A DNA stretch of 64,000 nt from Abyssalbus ytuae (lineage in GTDB: Bacteria; Bacteroidota; Bacteroidia; Flavobacteriales; Flavobacteriaceae): NCBI RefSeq assembly GCF_022807975.1, contig NZ_CP094358.1:1922001-1986000 (forward strand). Direction: 5' to 3'. The position numbers were made by a program, and so were the translations under genes. The notes under the pieces are model-generated. The model had not been told where the DNA came from. It saw nothing but the letters and a program-made list of their open reading frames with translations, and did not search any database. Below are positions 26,153 to 34,559 of the stretch, piece after piece. Position 1 is the first letter of the stretch, and every line of letters begins with the position of its first letter.

Positions 26153-27649
26153 TTAAATATCAAACCATCCATTTAAAGATTCATTTACATCTTGTTTATG
26201 TGATTTAAATTCGAATTCATTATTGCTGCGGTTATAATCATAATCGTTTGACCATTTTTCATAATTGGCAGCAACTTCTTCCAGGGCATCACATATATAT
26301 TTTACCTCTTCATTAGTCATGGTAGGATGTATGGACATTCTAACCCAGCCGGGTCTTTCAAACAAAAATCCACTTAAAATCTTTTTTTCTAACTCTTTAG
26401 AAACATCATGGTTAACATTTAATAAATAGTGGCCGTAAGTACCGGCACACGAACATCCGCCCCGAGTTTGAATACCAAATCTGTCATTTAACAATTTGAC
26501 CACAAGGTTATAATGGACATTTTCTATAAAAAAAGAAAAAACACCCAATCTTTCTATGTGTTTATCTGCCAAAATAATAAGATTATCTATTTTTGATAAC
26601 CTATCAAATATATATTGATTTATTTCATGCTCCCTCTCTAATATATTATTAACCCCCATTTTTTCTTTTAGCTTTATTGCCAATGCAGTTCTAATACTTT
26701 GCATAAAACCGGGGGTACCACCATCCTCCCGTGTTTCTATATCATCAATATAATCATGGTCTCCCCATGGATTTGTATAATTTACAGTACCACCGCCAGG
26801 ATTATCCGGAACTAAATTTTTGTAAAGTTTTTTATTAAAAATAAGCACCCCTGATGAGCCGGGGCCTCCCAAAAACTTGTGTGGCGAGAAAAAAATGGCA
26901 TCTAAATATGCATTTTCATCAGCAGGGTGCATATCAATATTCACATAAGGGGCGGAACATGCAAAATCAACAAAACACAAACCATTGTATTGATGTATTA
27001 GCTTAGCTACTGCATAATAGTCTGTTACAATTCCTGTCACATTAGAACATGCAGTTACCGAAGCAATCTTTATAGGATGATCTTTATGTTTCTCTAATAG
27101 AGTTTTAAAGCTTTTTAAACAGATAAGCCCTTCCTCATTATGAGGTATTAGAATAACCTTTGCAATAGTTTCTAACCATGAAGTCTGATTGGAGTGATGT
27201 TCCATATGAGAAACAAAAACAATAGGCCGTATTTCATCAGGTATTTTAGTATGACTTTTTAAATTCTCTGAAACTTTTATTCCCAGAATACGCTGAAACT
27301 TATTAACAGCACCAGTCATCCCAGTTCCTACCGTTATTAAAACATCGTCTTTATTGGCATTGGTATGTTTTTTTATTATTTGCCGGGACTTTTTGTATGC
27401 AAAGGTCATCAATGATCCGGTTAAAGAAGTTTCAGTATGAGTATTGGCTACAAAGGGGCCAATAACATTTGTTAAGGTATCCTCTATCGGCTTATATAAG
27501 CGACCGCTTGCAGTCCAATCTGCATAAATAATTTTTTTTTGTCCAAAAGGGGAAGCAAAAGTTTGATTAACACCAACAATATTGTCTCTGAATTGGTTAA
27601 AATATGCTTCTAAGGAAGAAATATCTTTTTTGTGGGAGGTAGTATTCAT
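26153..27649 (-). CDS. Class V aminotransferase (cysteine desulfurase-like PLP enzyme)
   Basis: The 498-residue protein has the fold I PLP pattern: ITVGTGMTGAVNKFQR, ASVTACSNVTGIVTD, LCFVDFACSAPYVNID with the PLP-binding Asp, and the PLP Lys in FFSPHKFLGGPGSSGVL. A Cys-rich loop GGCSCAGTYGHYL lies where cysteine desulfurases keep their active-site Cys. It is about 90 residues longer than SufS. Substrate is unknown; no suf or isc genes are nearby. The gene stands alone between convergent and same-strand neighbours. Confidence 0.85.
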   Translation of the reverse strand: MNTTSHKKDISSLEAYFNQFRDNIVGVNQTFASPFGQKKIIYADWTASGRLYKPIEDTLTNVIGPFVANTHTETSLTGSLMTFAYKKSRQIIKKHTNANKDDVLITVGTGMTGAVNKFQRILGIKVSENLKSHTKIPDEIRPIVFVSHMEHHSNQTSWLETIAKVILIPHNEEGLICLKSFKTLLEKHKDHPIKIASVTACSNVTGIVTDYYAVAKLIHQYNGLCFVDFACSAPYVNIDMHPADENAYLDAIFFSPHKFLGGPGSSGVLIFNKKLYKNLVPDNPGGGTVNYTNPWGDHDYIDDIETREDGGTPGFMQSIRTALAIKLKEKMGVNNILEREHEINQYIFDRLSKIDNLIILADKHIERLGVFSFFIENVHYNLVVKLLNDRFGIQTRGGCSCAGTYGHYLLNVNHDVSKELEKKILSGFLFERPGWVRMSIHPTMTNEEVKYICDALEEVAANYEKWSNDYDYNRSNNEFEFKSHKQDVNESLNGWFDI

Positions 27650-27744
27650 TTCTAAAACAACAGGTTTATTTTCGCTTAAAATTAACTATTCTGCTTAACT
27701 TTATTAACATTCAAAGAATATTAATCCATTTTTCCAGAAAATAT

Positions 27745-28458
27745 TTATTTTTTATCAGGCCGTGTTGGCCTTACTTCTACCTTACTTGGTAAGGTTCTTG
27801 GGTGCATTTTAAGTAAATCTAATACCAATTCCCCTATATCTTCCGGTTGTATTTTCCAGTTATCAGCTTCATTTGGCTGGTGATTGTTAAAATGTGTAGC
27901 CACAGAACCTGGCATTATGGTGGAAACTTTAATATCATACTGTCTTAAATCTAACATTGCTGCCTGTGTAAAACCAACCACTCCAAATTTGGAAGCATTA
28001 TATCCGGCAGCTGTAGGGAAAAAATTGGTGCCTGCTAAACTAGCTATCGTTATATAGTATCCTTTCGATTTTTTTAAGGCTCCAACTGTTGCTTTTAAGG
28101 TGTGAAAAATACCCGACAGGTTTGTATTAATCATTTCATTCCAATCCTTAACCGACAGCTCATCAACCGGAGCAAAATGGCCTACCCCCGCGTTTGCAAC
28201 TACTACATCTATTTGCCCCCATTTATCAATTATTTCCTTTACAGCTTTTTCCTCATCTTCTAAGGAGCTCACATCTGACTGAATAGCCAATACTTTAGGA
28301 GTGTCGGGCGTTAACTCTTTAACAGCCTGTAAGGTTGTTTCCAAATCCCTGCCGCTTATGGCTACTTTCATACCTGCGTCCAGTAATGTTTTAGCTATTC
28401 CAAACCCAATCCCTTTTGTACCGCCTGTTATGTAGGCAACTTTGCTTTCTAAACTCAT
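27745..28458 (-). CDS. Short-chain dehydrogenase/reductase
   Basis: The 237-residue protein shows the classical SDR signature: KVAYITGGTKGIGFGIAK for NAD(P) binding, VVANAGVGHFAPV, the catalytic Ser in ITIASLAGTNFF and the Tyr-Lys pair in AAGYNASKFGVVG. It most resembles FabG-type 3-oxoacyl reductases, but many substrates are possible. An in-frame ATG ten codons upstream exists; the start at 28458 (MSLESKVAYITG) fits the family. A gene of its own, with 95 bases to the aminotransferase downstream. Confidence 0.92.
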   Translation of the reverse strand: MSLESKVAYITGGTKGIGFGIAKTLLDAGMKVAISGRDLETTLQAVKELTPDTPKVLAIQSDVSSLEDEEKAVKEIIDKWGQIDVVVANAGVGHFAPVDELSVKDWNEMINTNLSGIFHTLKATVGALKKSKGYYITIASLAGTNFFPTAAGYNASKFGVVGFTQAAMLDLRQYDIKVSTIMPGSVATHFNNHQPNEADNWKIQPEDIGELVLDLLKMHPRTLPSKVEVRPTRPDKK

Positions 28459-28617
28459 GATTTCAAATTTTAGATGAATATAAAACACTATGAAAATTTA
28501 AGAAAATGAAGAACGTTATTGTTTTCTTAAAATAACAAATTTCAGGGTTAATTTTCAATAAATAAGTTTTATAAAAAAAGTAAAAAGAAACTTCAGGAAA
28601 GGAAAGAAATAAAATAA

Positions 28618-28881
28618 TTAATGCCTTTTTAATAAAATATATTCTTTGATTGTTTTAGCATATAAATCTCTGTTCTTTTGGGTGTTATTTCCATGAGACA
28701 TAAAGTATCCAAAAGCTTCATTTTGACAAAACTCTTCAAGACTCTCATGTCTTAGCTGGTCATATAAACGAAGTGTTTTTTCGAAGTCAATTTTAAATTC
28801 AACATCAGCACCATTAATTAAATCAATAATGTTATCAATGCTGTTGCTTAAAAACTTTAAATACTTAATTGCTTCGTTCAT
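28618..28881 (-). CDS. Small hypothetical protein
   Basis: An 87-residue, mostly helical, soluble protein with many charged residues (LRLYDQLRHESLEEFC, KNRDLYAKTIKEYILLK). I do not recognise it. Its start overlaps the end of the membrane protein gene at 28865 by 17 bases, so it is the last gene of a three-gene minus-strand unit (lipoprotein, membrane protein, this). No signal peptide, membrane segment or known motif was seen. Function unknown. Confidence 0.6.
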   Translation of the reverse strand: MNEAIKYLKFLSNSIDNIIDLINGADVEFKIDFEKTLRLYDQLRHESLEEFCQNEAFGYFMSHGNNTQKNRDLYAKTIKEYILLKRH

Positions 28882-29245
28882 TATTTTTATTCCTGAAATA
28901 CTTTATTATAAGTAAGGTGCTTAATATCATAACAATAAAAAACTTTGTAGTTGCCTCATTTAACCCTGTGTCCTTTAGCCCAGTGACCAAAATAATAATA
29001 TTATACAGGCTTAAGGATACCGGAACAAGTAAACTAAACCTGTAGGGTTTATCCTTTGCCAAAAAGAATGCGAGAATCCAGCCAATGTGTGAAAAAACAT
29101 TTATGGCAACCATGTATAAAAAAACACGCCTGCTGGAAAAACCCAGAAACTCACCAGGGCCTAATTGAATCATATCATGAATAAAAGGCAGCATTGACAC
29201 TACAATTACTGTCAATGCTACCCAAAGATTTTTATCTTTAAACAT
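28865..29245 (-). CDS. Hypothetical membrane protein with four predicted membrane helices
   Basis: The 126-residue protein is mostly hydrophobic. Four helices are visible, near LWVALTVIVVSMLPFI, VFLYMVAINVFSHIGWIL, LLVPVSLSLYNIIILV and FFIVMILSTLLIIKYF, followed by a basic, polar C-terminus (RNKNNERSN). I do not recognise the family. The start codon overlaps the end of a 48-residue lipoprotein gene by eight bases, and its own end overlaps the next gene by 17 bases, so the three are tightly coupled in translation. Confidence 0.7.
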   Translation of the reverse strand: MFKDKNLWVALTVIVVSMLPFIHDMIQLGPGEFLGFSSRRVFLYMVAINVFSHIGWILAFFLAKDKPYRFSLLVPVSLSLYNIIILVTGLKDTGLNEATTKFFIVMILSTLLIIKYFRNKNNERSN

Positions 29246-29384
29246 CTGTTTCTTTTATTTCATCCCTTTCAATTGCCTGCTGCCCCTGATCATAAAGAGC
29301 TTCCGTTTCATCAACTGAATCTACACAAGACGAAGTTAAACTTAACAATAAAATTAACGATAAAAAAAATTTAGATACTTTCAT
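29238..29384 (-). CDS. Small lipoprotein (48 aa)
   Basis: A short gene encoding 48 residues: a signal peptide with lipobox LTSSC (Cys20), then an acidic tail (VDSVDETEALYDQG, ERDEIKETDV). The mature peptide is only about 29 residues and strongly negative. A perfect TAnnTTTG promoter lies 31 bases upstream. The last codons overlap the start of the membrane protein gene by eight bases, which supports that both are translated. Function unknown; a small partner for the membrane protein is the simplest guess. Confidence 0.75.
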   Translation of the reverse strand: MKVSKFFLSLILLLSLTSSCVDSVDETEALYDQGQQAIERDEIKETDV

Positions 29385-29414
29385 GACTTTTGAATTTTTA
29401 AATTACACAATATT

Positions 29415-29448
29415 CAAAAGTACAAAAGCCCCGCATATTAATGACAAA
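29415..29448 (-). promoter_or_regulatory. Promoter of the small lipoprotein operon, TTTG-N22-TACTTTTG
   Basis: On the minus strand TACTTTTG (29415-29422) fits TAnnTTTG and TTTG (29445-29448) lies 22 bases upstream, within the usual 17-23. The leader to the ATG at 29384 is about 25 bases. Confidence 0.65.
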
Positions 29449-29660
29449 GAACAAAAATCGGGTAGTCAAATTACTACAATCTTTATCAACAAATATAACT
29501 AAATATTTATTTAAATGATTAATACCTATCAAGTATTTACCTATTTATATTCCTTATAGTAAATAAATTATGGAATAAAAATCTATAACAATTCTTTTTT
29601 TTACTGTTAAGACGAAATAAAAGTTATCTGTTTCCTCTCTATACCAAATCCGGCACCCAT
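29449..29660. other. AT-rich gap without recognised features
   Basis: Between the lipoprotein operon promoter and the peroxidase terminator I see no gene, repeat or conserved structure. The sequence is AT-rich, and all frames are closed at short distances. Confidence 0.6.
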
Positions 29661-29683
29661 AAAAAAAGCTGCCCTAAGGCAGC
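29661..29683 (-). terminator. Intrinsic terminator after the di-haem peroxidase gene
   Basis: On the minus strand GCTGCC and GGCAGC pair around a TTAG loop and are followed by seven T residues. It starts seven bases after the stop codon of the peroxidase gene. Confidence 0.88.
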
Positions 29684-29689
29684 CTCTTA

Positions 29690-30709
29690 CTATAAAGTTT
29701 TGTGTTTGTCATCTATATCAGCGGTAAGTGTTTTTAAAAATGAAACAATATTTTTAGTTTCTATTTCTGAGGGTTCTTTGTTATTTTGCAGTTTTGCCAT
29801 GATTTTTACCGCTTCTTCAAGACTGTCAATAGAACCATCGTGAAAATAAGGATAAGTTTTTTCTATATTCCGTAAGCTAGGTGTTTTAAAAATATATTTG
29901 TCACTATCTTTTTTAGTTAAGTCATATAAACCGGCATCAATGAGTTTACTTTTTGTAAATTCCCAATAATTACCATATAAACCGAATTTTTGCATAAGTT
30001 GTCCTCCTAAGGCAACACCATTATGGCAAGCTATACAACCATTATCAATAAATGCTTTTAAGCCGTCTTTTTCATGTTTATTTAAAGCTGTTTCATCACC
30101 TTCCAGCCATTTATCAAAGCGACTTTCAGGAAGAAACTGTCGTTCAAAAGCACCTATCGCCCCGGTTAGATTTTTAAAAGTGACAGGATTTTCTTCATCC
30201 GGATATACCTCTTTAAATAACTCTTGGTATTCTTCAATATCTTTTACTCTGGATACTAAAAACTCTTCAGACGGGATATTATGTTCAACAGGATTTAATA
30301 TAGGCATTCCGGCTTGTTCTTCAACATCTTTGGCCCGACCATCCCAAAATTGCTTGGCATGTAAAGAAGCATAGATCACAGAGGGAGAATTACGGCTTCC
30401 TAATTCCCTGGTATCTCCAGGAGATGTTGGCAAATTATCTACACCAAAGGTGTTCAGGTTGTGGCAGGAATTACAACTAATATTGCCATCTTTAGACAAA
30501 CGGGTATCAAAATAAAGCTTTTTACCTAATTCAATTTTGTTTTCAGGAATGACTTCATAAGCCAGAGATGAAATAGGCTTAAAAAAGTTATTGGCTTGAA
30601 GTTGTAATTCGGTTTTTTGAGTTGGTTTTGTAACTTTTAAATTTTCTTTCCTCTCTTTTTTACATGCAACAATACTTAGCGCAATTAAAAGGAATATTAT
30701 TTTTTTCAT
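29690..30709 (-). CDS. Di-haem cytochrome c peroxidase family lipoprotein (CcpA/MauG type)
   Basis: The 339-residue protein has a lipoprotein signal (lipobox IVAC, Cys16) and two haem-binding CXXCH motifs, CNSCH around residue 80 and CIACH around residue 226. Other family elements are ELGKKLYFDTRLSKDG, RNSPSVIYASLHAKQFWDGRA and FKTPSLRNIEKTYPYFHDGS. It should reduce hydrogen peroxide or act as an oxidase in the periplasm, anchored by lipid. The length is normal. It has its own terminator and stands alone, with a tRNA gene upstream. Confidence 0.93.
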   Translation of the reverse strand: MKKIIFLLIALSIVACKKERKENLKVTKPTQKTELQLQANNFFKPISSLAYEVIPENKIELGKKLYFDTRLSKDGNISCNSCHNLNTFGVDNLPTSPGDTRELGSRNSPSVIYASLHAKQFWDGRAKDVEEQAGMPILNPVEHNIPSEEFLVSRVKDIEEYQELFKEVYPDEENPVTFKNLTGAIGAFERQFLPESRFDKWLEGDETALNKHEKDGLKAFIDNGCIACHNGVALGGQLMQKFGLYGNYWEFTKSKLIDAGLYDLTKKDSDKYIFKTPSLRNIEKTYPYFHDGSIDSLEEAVKIMAKLQNNKEPSEIETKNIVSFLKTLTADIDDKHKTL

Positions 30710-30871
30710 TTTAATGCTATATTTAGCTGGTTAATAAATATAAAGATACGGCTAAACCGAATAAGTATGTGTAACATCGGTTACAAAATAATCTTAAAAA
30801 GAGGAGATTACGGAAGGTTATAAAAACAAAAAAGCATTTACAAAATAAATGTAAATGCCTGATAATAAGTG

Positions 30872-30945
30872 TGGAGAAGATGGGACTCGAACCCACGACC
30901 TCTTGACTGCCAGTCAAGCACTCTAGCCAGCTGAGCTACATCCCC
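30872..30945 (-). tRNA. tRNA-Ala (anticodon GGC)
   Basis: 74 bases fold into a full cloverleaf: D-arm GCTC/GAGT, anticodon stem CTTGA/TCAAG with loop CTGGCAG (anticodon GGC, reading GCC), variable loop AGGTC, T-arm with TTCGAGT. The G3-U70 pair, the identity mark of alanine tRNAs, is present, with A73. The 3' CCA is not encoded. The acceptor stem has a T-T mismatch at positions 6 and 67. Confidence 0.95.
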
Positions 30946-31005
30946 AAAATTTTTTTCAAAAATAACTTTTTTATTTAAGTTTGAAAACACTTTATTCCAA
31001 ATTTG

Positions 31006-31515
31006 ATGAAAATAAGAAAAGCTATTACCTCAGACATTGAAAATATATTAAAAACCACCAGAGCATGTGCTTCAAAAATGAGAGAACAGAAAATTTTTCA
31101 GTGGAACGAACACTACCCTAATTATGAGGCTTTTAAAGAAGATGTGGATAGAGAAGAACTGTTTGTGCTTGAAAGTAAGGAAAAAATTATTGGCTGTATT
31201 ACCATTTCTACTTTAAAAGACGATATATATAACGAAATCAATTGGCTTACTCCCGATGAAAAGCAAATTTATTTACACCGGTTGGCTGTTCATCCTGATT
31301 ACCAGGGACAAGGCTGTGCCCAAAAGCTAATGAGTTTTGCTGAAGATTATGCGCTTGATAACAATTTTTTATCCATCAGGCTGGATACATTTAGCAAAAA
31401 CATACGCAATGTTAATTTTTACGAACGCAGGGGGTATATAAGACTAGGTGAAGTATTTTTTCCAAAACAAAGTGATCATCCGTTTTATTGTTATGAGTTA
31501 ATTCTGAAAAAATAA
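31006..31515 (+). CDS. GNAT-family N-acetyltransferase
   Basis: The 169-residue protein has the acetyl-CoA binding signature in LHRLAVHPDYQGQGCAQKLM, with the preceding strand ITISTLKDDI and a late FYERRGYIRLGEV motif. It transfers an acetyl group to an unknown amine, either a protein N-terminus or a small molecule. An in-frame TTG lies one codon upstream of the chosen ATG. The MATE exporter gene starts seven bases after the stop, so the two are probably one operon. Substrate unknown. Confidence 0.9.
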   Translation: MKIRKAITSDIENILKTTRACASKMREQKIFQWNEHYPNYEAFKEDVDREELFVLESKEKIIGCITISTLKDDIYNEINWLTPDEKQIYLHRLAVHPDYQGQGCAQKLMSFAEDYALDNNFLSIRLDTFSKNIRNVNFYERRGYIRLGEVFFPKQSDHPFYCYELILKK

Positions 31516-31521
31516 AAATAT

Positions 31522-32847
31522 TTGAAAGAAAAAATAAATTTTAAGGAAATTAACAAATTAGCAATCCCGGCGATTATTGCAGGAATAGCCGAACCACTAA
31601 TTTCCCTTACTGATGTGGCAATTATTGGAAATGTTAAAGAAAATGCAGTAGAAGCATTGGCCGCAGCAGGTATTGTAGGGTCTTTCATTTCGGCTATTAT
31701 CTGGATTGTTGCTCAAACTAAAACTGCCATTTCGGCTATTGTATCACAACATTTTGGGGCTAAAAGAATTCATGCGGTAAAAACCCTGGTCCCCCAGGTA
31801 ATTGCTTTTAATTTTCTGTTTAGTATTATTATATACATAACCACTTCTTGGTTTGCCAAAGCAATATTCAGCGCGTATAATGCTGAAGGTTTAATATTAA
31901 ACTATGCACAGGATTATTATAATATAAGGGCTTTAGGCTATCCTCTTACGCTGGTTACATTTGCTTTGTTTGGTGTGTTCAGAGGCTTGCAAAATACCGT
32001 TTGGGCTATGATATGCAGTATCACAGGGGGGATTGTAAACGTTATTTTAGACTATATCCTTGTTTATGGTATAGAGGGTTACCTACCTGCTCTTCATCTT
32101 AAAGGAGCTGCTTATGCCAGTGTAATTGCCCAGGCAGTTATATTAATTTTAGCATTGTTTTTCTTTTTTACCCGGACTCCTTTTAGTTTAAAGCTTCGAA
32201 GAAAAATTAACCCGAACATGAAAGTGTTGTTAATTATGAGTGCTAATCTTTTTGTAAGAACCGCAGCTCTTAATTTTGCCATATATCTTGCCAATGCCTA
32301 TGCTACCAATTATGGTAAAAATTATATTGCAGCTTTAAGTGTCTTAATGAATATCTGGTTATTTTTTGCTTATTTTATTGATGGGTATGCCAACGCCGCT
32401 AATGCTCTTTCCGGCAAACTCCTTGGAGCAGGAGAATATAAAAAACTATGGTTTTTAAGTAAGGACATAAGCAAATATGCCATTGTAATTTCTTTTTTCA
32501 TCATACTTTTTTGTTTCATTTTTTATAGCAAAATAGGATTGATTTTCAATAAAGATGAAGAGGTTTTATTTCTCTTTTCCTCTGTTTTCTGGATAGTATT
32601 ACTCATGCAGCCAATAAATGCTATAGCCTTTGTGTTTGACGGTATTTTTAAGGGACTGGGAGAAGCCCAATATTTACGCAATGTATTATTGGCAGCAACT
32701 TTTGTCGGTTTTTGGCCTGTATTGATTATTTCCGATTATTTTAAACTGAATTTATATGGCATCTGGATAGCTTTTACCGTATGGATGCTCATAAGGTCTT
32801 CTGCCTTGGTAATAAAATTCAGAAACAAATATTTAAAAGCTACATAA
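31522..32847 (+). CDS. MATE-family multidrug efflux transporter
   Basis: The 441-residue protein has twelve predicted membrane helices in two six-helix halves. The N-terminal signature LAIPAIIAGIAEPLISLTDVAIIG is typical of MATE antiporters and VSQHFGAKR follows in the loop after helix 2. It exports organic cations or drugs with sodium or protons. The start codon is TTG; no ATG lies near. It follows the GNAT gene by six bases, suggesting joint expression and perhaps joint detoxification. Confidence 0.92.
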   Translation: MKEKINFKEINKLAIPAIIAGIAEPLISLTDVAIIGNVKENAVEALAAAGIVGSFISAIIWIVAQTKTAISAIVSQHFGAKRIHAVKTLVPQVIAFNFLFSIIIYITTSWFAKAIFSAYNAEGLILNYAQDYYNIRALGYPLTLVTFALFGVFRGLQNTVWAMICSITGGIVNVILDYILVYGIEGYLPALHLKGAAYASVIAQAVILILALFFFFTRTPFSLKLRRKINPNMKVLLIMSANLFVRTAALNFAIYLANAYATNYGKNYIAALSVLMNIWLFFAYFIDGYANAANALSGKLLGAGEYKKLWFLSKDISKYAIVISFFIILFCFIFYSKIGLIFNKDEEVLFLFSSVFWIVLLMQPINAIAFVFDGIFKGLGEAQYLRNVLLAATFVGFWPVLIISDYFKLNLYGIWIAFTVWMLIRSSALVIKFRNKYLKAT

Positions 32848-32853
32848 TATATT

Positions 32854-32861
32854 TACTTTTG
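32854..32861 (+). promoter_or_regulatory. Enoyl-CoA hydratase gene promoter, -7 box TACTTTTG
   Basis: A perfect TAnnTTTG match directly after the MATE stop codon and 14 bases before the ATG at 32876. The upstream element is TTT rather than TTG at 19 bases. Confidence 0.55.
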
Positions 32862-32875
32862 AAAAAACATTCGAA

Positions 32876-33643
32876 ATGGGTACAACCAGACAAAACGGAA
32901 GTTTATATACCGCCATACAGAACAAAATTGCTACAGTTGAATTTGGCCATCCTGCCAGCAATTCTTTTCCATCAGAATTGTTGGAAAGATTAACCAATGA
33001 ATTAGGAAAACTTTCTGAAAACAAGGATGTGAATGTTGTTATTTTAAAAAGTGAAGATGATCGGGCTTTCTGTGCCGGGGCTTCTTTTGATGAACTCGTG
33101 GCCATTACAAATTTTGAAGAGGGGAAAAAGTTTTTTATGGGATTTGCCAATGTTATAAATTCTATGAGAAAATGTTCTAAATTAATCATTGGGCGAATAC
33201 AGGGTAAAACAGTGGGAGGCGGTGTGGGGCTGGTTGCTGCCTGCGATTATACATTAGCTGTAGAGGCAGCATCTGTAAAACTGTCTGAATTTACCATAGG
33301 AATAGGTCCGTTTGTAATTGCTCCTGCCTTAGAACGTAAAATAGGTGTTGCTGCCTTAGGCGAACTGACACTTGCTGCCCATGAGTGGAAAAATGCTTAT
33401 TGGGCCAAAGAAAAAGGCCTATATTCTAAAGTAACTGATTCCACTAAGGAATTAGATAAAGAAATTGAAATGCTTGCTGAAAAACTTGCTTCCTACAATC
33501 CGGAAGCCCTGAAAGCGATGAAAAAAGTATTATGGGAAAACACAAATCACTGGGATAAATTGCTTGAAGAAAAAGCAGAAATATCGGGAAAACTTGTGTT
33601 ATCGGAGTTTACAAAAAATGCCTTACAAAAATTTAAAAAGTAA
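32876..33643 (+). CDS. Enoyl-CoA hydratase/isomerase family protein
   Basis: The 255-residue protein has the crotonase fold: AFCAGASFDEL (first oxyanion strand), GRIQGKTVGGGVGLVAACDYTLAV (second oxyanion Gly and CoA loop) and FTIGIGPFVIAPALERK where a catalytic Glu is often found. At that second position the residues are IGIGP, so the usual second acid may be missing, and the reaction could differ from simple hydration. No fatty-acid oxidation neighbours are present. A 51-residue membrane protein gene follows three bases after the stop. Confidence 0.9.
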   Translation: MGTTRQNGSLYTAIQNKIATVEFGHPASNSFPSELLERLTNELGKLSENKDVNVVILKSEDDRAFCAGASFDELVAITNFEEGKKFFMGFANVINSMRKCSKLIIGRIQGKTVGGGVGLVAACDYTLAVEAASVKLSEFTIGIGPFVIAPALERKIGVAALGELTLAAHEWKNAYWAKEKGLYSKVTDSTKELDKEIEMLAEKLASYNPEALKAMKKVLWENTNHWDKLLEEKAEISGKLVLSEFTKNALQKFKK

Positions 33644-33646
33644 AAA

Positions 33647-33802
33647 ATGATTTTCTTGCAAATAAATGATGATATAGCTTATCAACAAGGTTATAAAATT
33701 GGTTATTTTATCGGGCAGATTCTACCTTTTATAATTCTTATCATAATAGCTTTTATTTTATTCAGATATTTTAGAAATAAAGGGAAAAACCAGGAGCATT
33801 AA
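33647..33802 (+). CDS. Small single-pass membrane protein (51 aa)
   Basis: A 51-residue frame with its ATG three bases after the enoyl-CoA hydratase stop codon. It has a polar N-terminus (NDDIAYQQGYKIGYFIG), one hydrophobic helix (ILPFIILIIIAFILF) and a basic tail (RYFRNKGKNQEH), which follows the positive-inside rule for N-out C-in. The tight spacing and the well-formed membrane topology argue for a real gene. It converges on the oxygenase locus with one base between. No known function. Confidence 0.65.
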   Translation: MIFLQINDDIAYQQGYKIGYFIGQILPFIILIIIAFILFRYFRNKGKNQEH

Positions 33803-33803
33803 T

Positions 33804-34453
33804 TTACCTTGTTTTTAACCACCCTGTAATACTGTATCTTTCTCCTTCCAAAACCGCTTTCACCTCATGTTCAATAATCTGACTTTCAAAAATCACTACC
33901 CTTCCCGGTAACGGATATATTTTTTTGGTAGTTTCTTTGCCTTTTTCATTTATGTATAGAACCAGCTCTCCCCCATTTTCATTCTTCCATAACTTGTCAT
34001 TTAAATAACATACTAATGACAACTTTGTACGATCATCATTTTGAAAAGTGTCCAAATGGCGTTTGTAAAATTTTCCTTTAGGATACACAGCATAATGAAA
34101 CTCTTTTTGAAGGATGCCCAAAAAACAGGTTTTGTTTAAATAAGAAACCAAATCATTTATTTTATCGAAAAAAAATCTCTCGAAATTTTCAGCTTCAGCT
34201 TCGTTTATCCAAAGGATAAAGTCTCCTCTTATTTCTTCAATTATATGCTCATTTGTACGGTTACCTATAGCTGATTTTTTAAATCCGTCTTCTTTATATT
34301 TAAGCAATAATGCATTGCGAAGTCCTGAAACCTCATCTTCAGAAAAAAATTATCAATTACGGCATATTGATGGTCAAGAATATTAGTAATAATATCTTCG
34401 TAGAGTGGATTTTCCTTAAAATCCAATTGTTCAAACAGTTCGTTAACTGCCAT
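33804..34453 (-). pseudogene. 2OG-Fe(II) oxygenase gene broken by a frameshift at an A7 tract
   Basis: Read on the minus strand, the N-terminal part starts at 34453 (MAVNELFEQLDFKENPL) and runs to IDNFF; the rest continues in another frame from SEDEVSGLRNALLLKYKEDG to the end at 33804. The switch lies at seven Ts (A7 at 34343-34349 on the plus strand); one more T would restore one frame of about 216 residues. The C-terminal part has prolyl-4-hydroxylase-like motifs: RHLDTFQ (His-x-Asp), GELVLYI, and IIEHEVKAV with the distal His, then YSITGWLK. All catalytic residues are intact, so the break is recent, a sequencing error, or a slippage site. Confidence 0.8.
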
Positions 34454-34531
34454 ATAAATTTAAAAAAAGTGGACAAATATAAATTATAATTCTATTCGTT
34501 GTATATGAAACTTACTTGAATCAAAAACACT

Positions 34532-34539
34532 TATCTTTG
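34532..34539 (+). promoter_or_regulatory. queD promoter, -7 box TATCTTTG
   Basis: TATCTTTGC fits TAnnTTTG exactly and lies 20 bases before the ATG at 34560. A nearby TTG is only 13 bases upstream. Confidence 0.6.
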
Positions 34540-34559
34540 CACCGAAAAATAAAAATGAA

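Noticed and set aside
30723-30917. A 64-codon minus-strand open frame starting inside tRNA-Ala
   Set aside because: It reads through the tRNA gene and AT-rich intergenic DNA; its first residues (GSQEVVGSSPIFST) are the well-known artefact of translated tRNA sequence.
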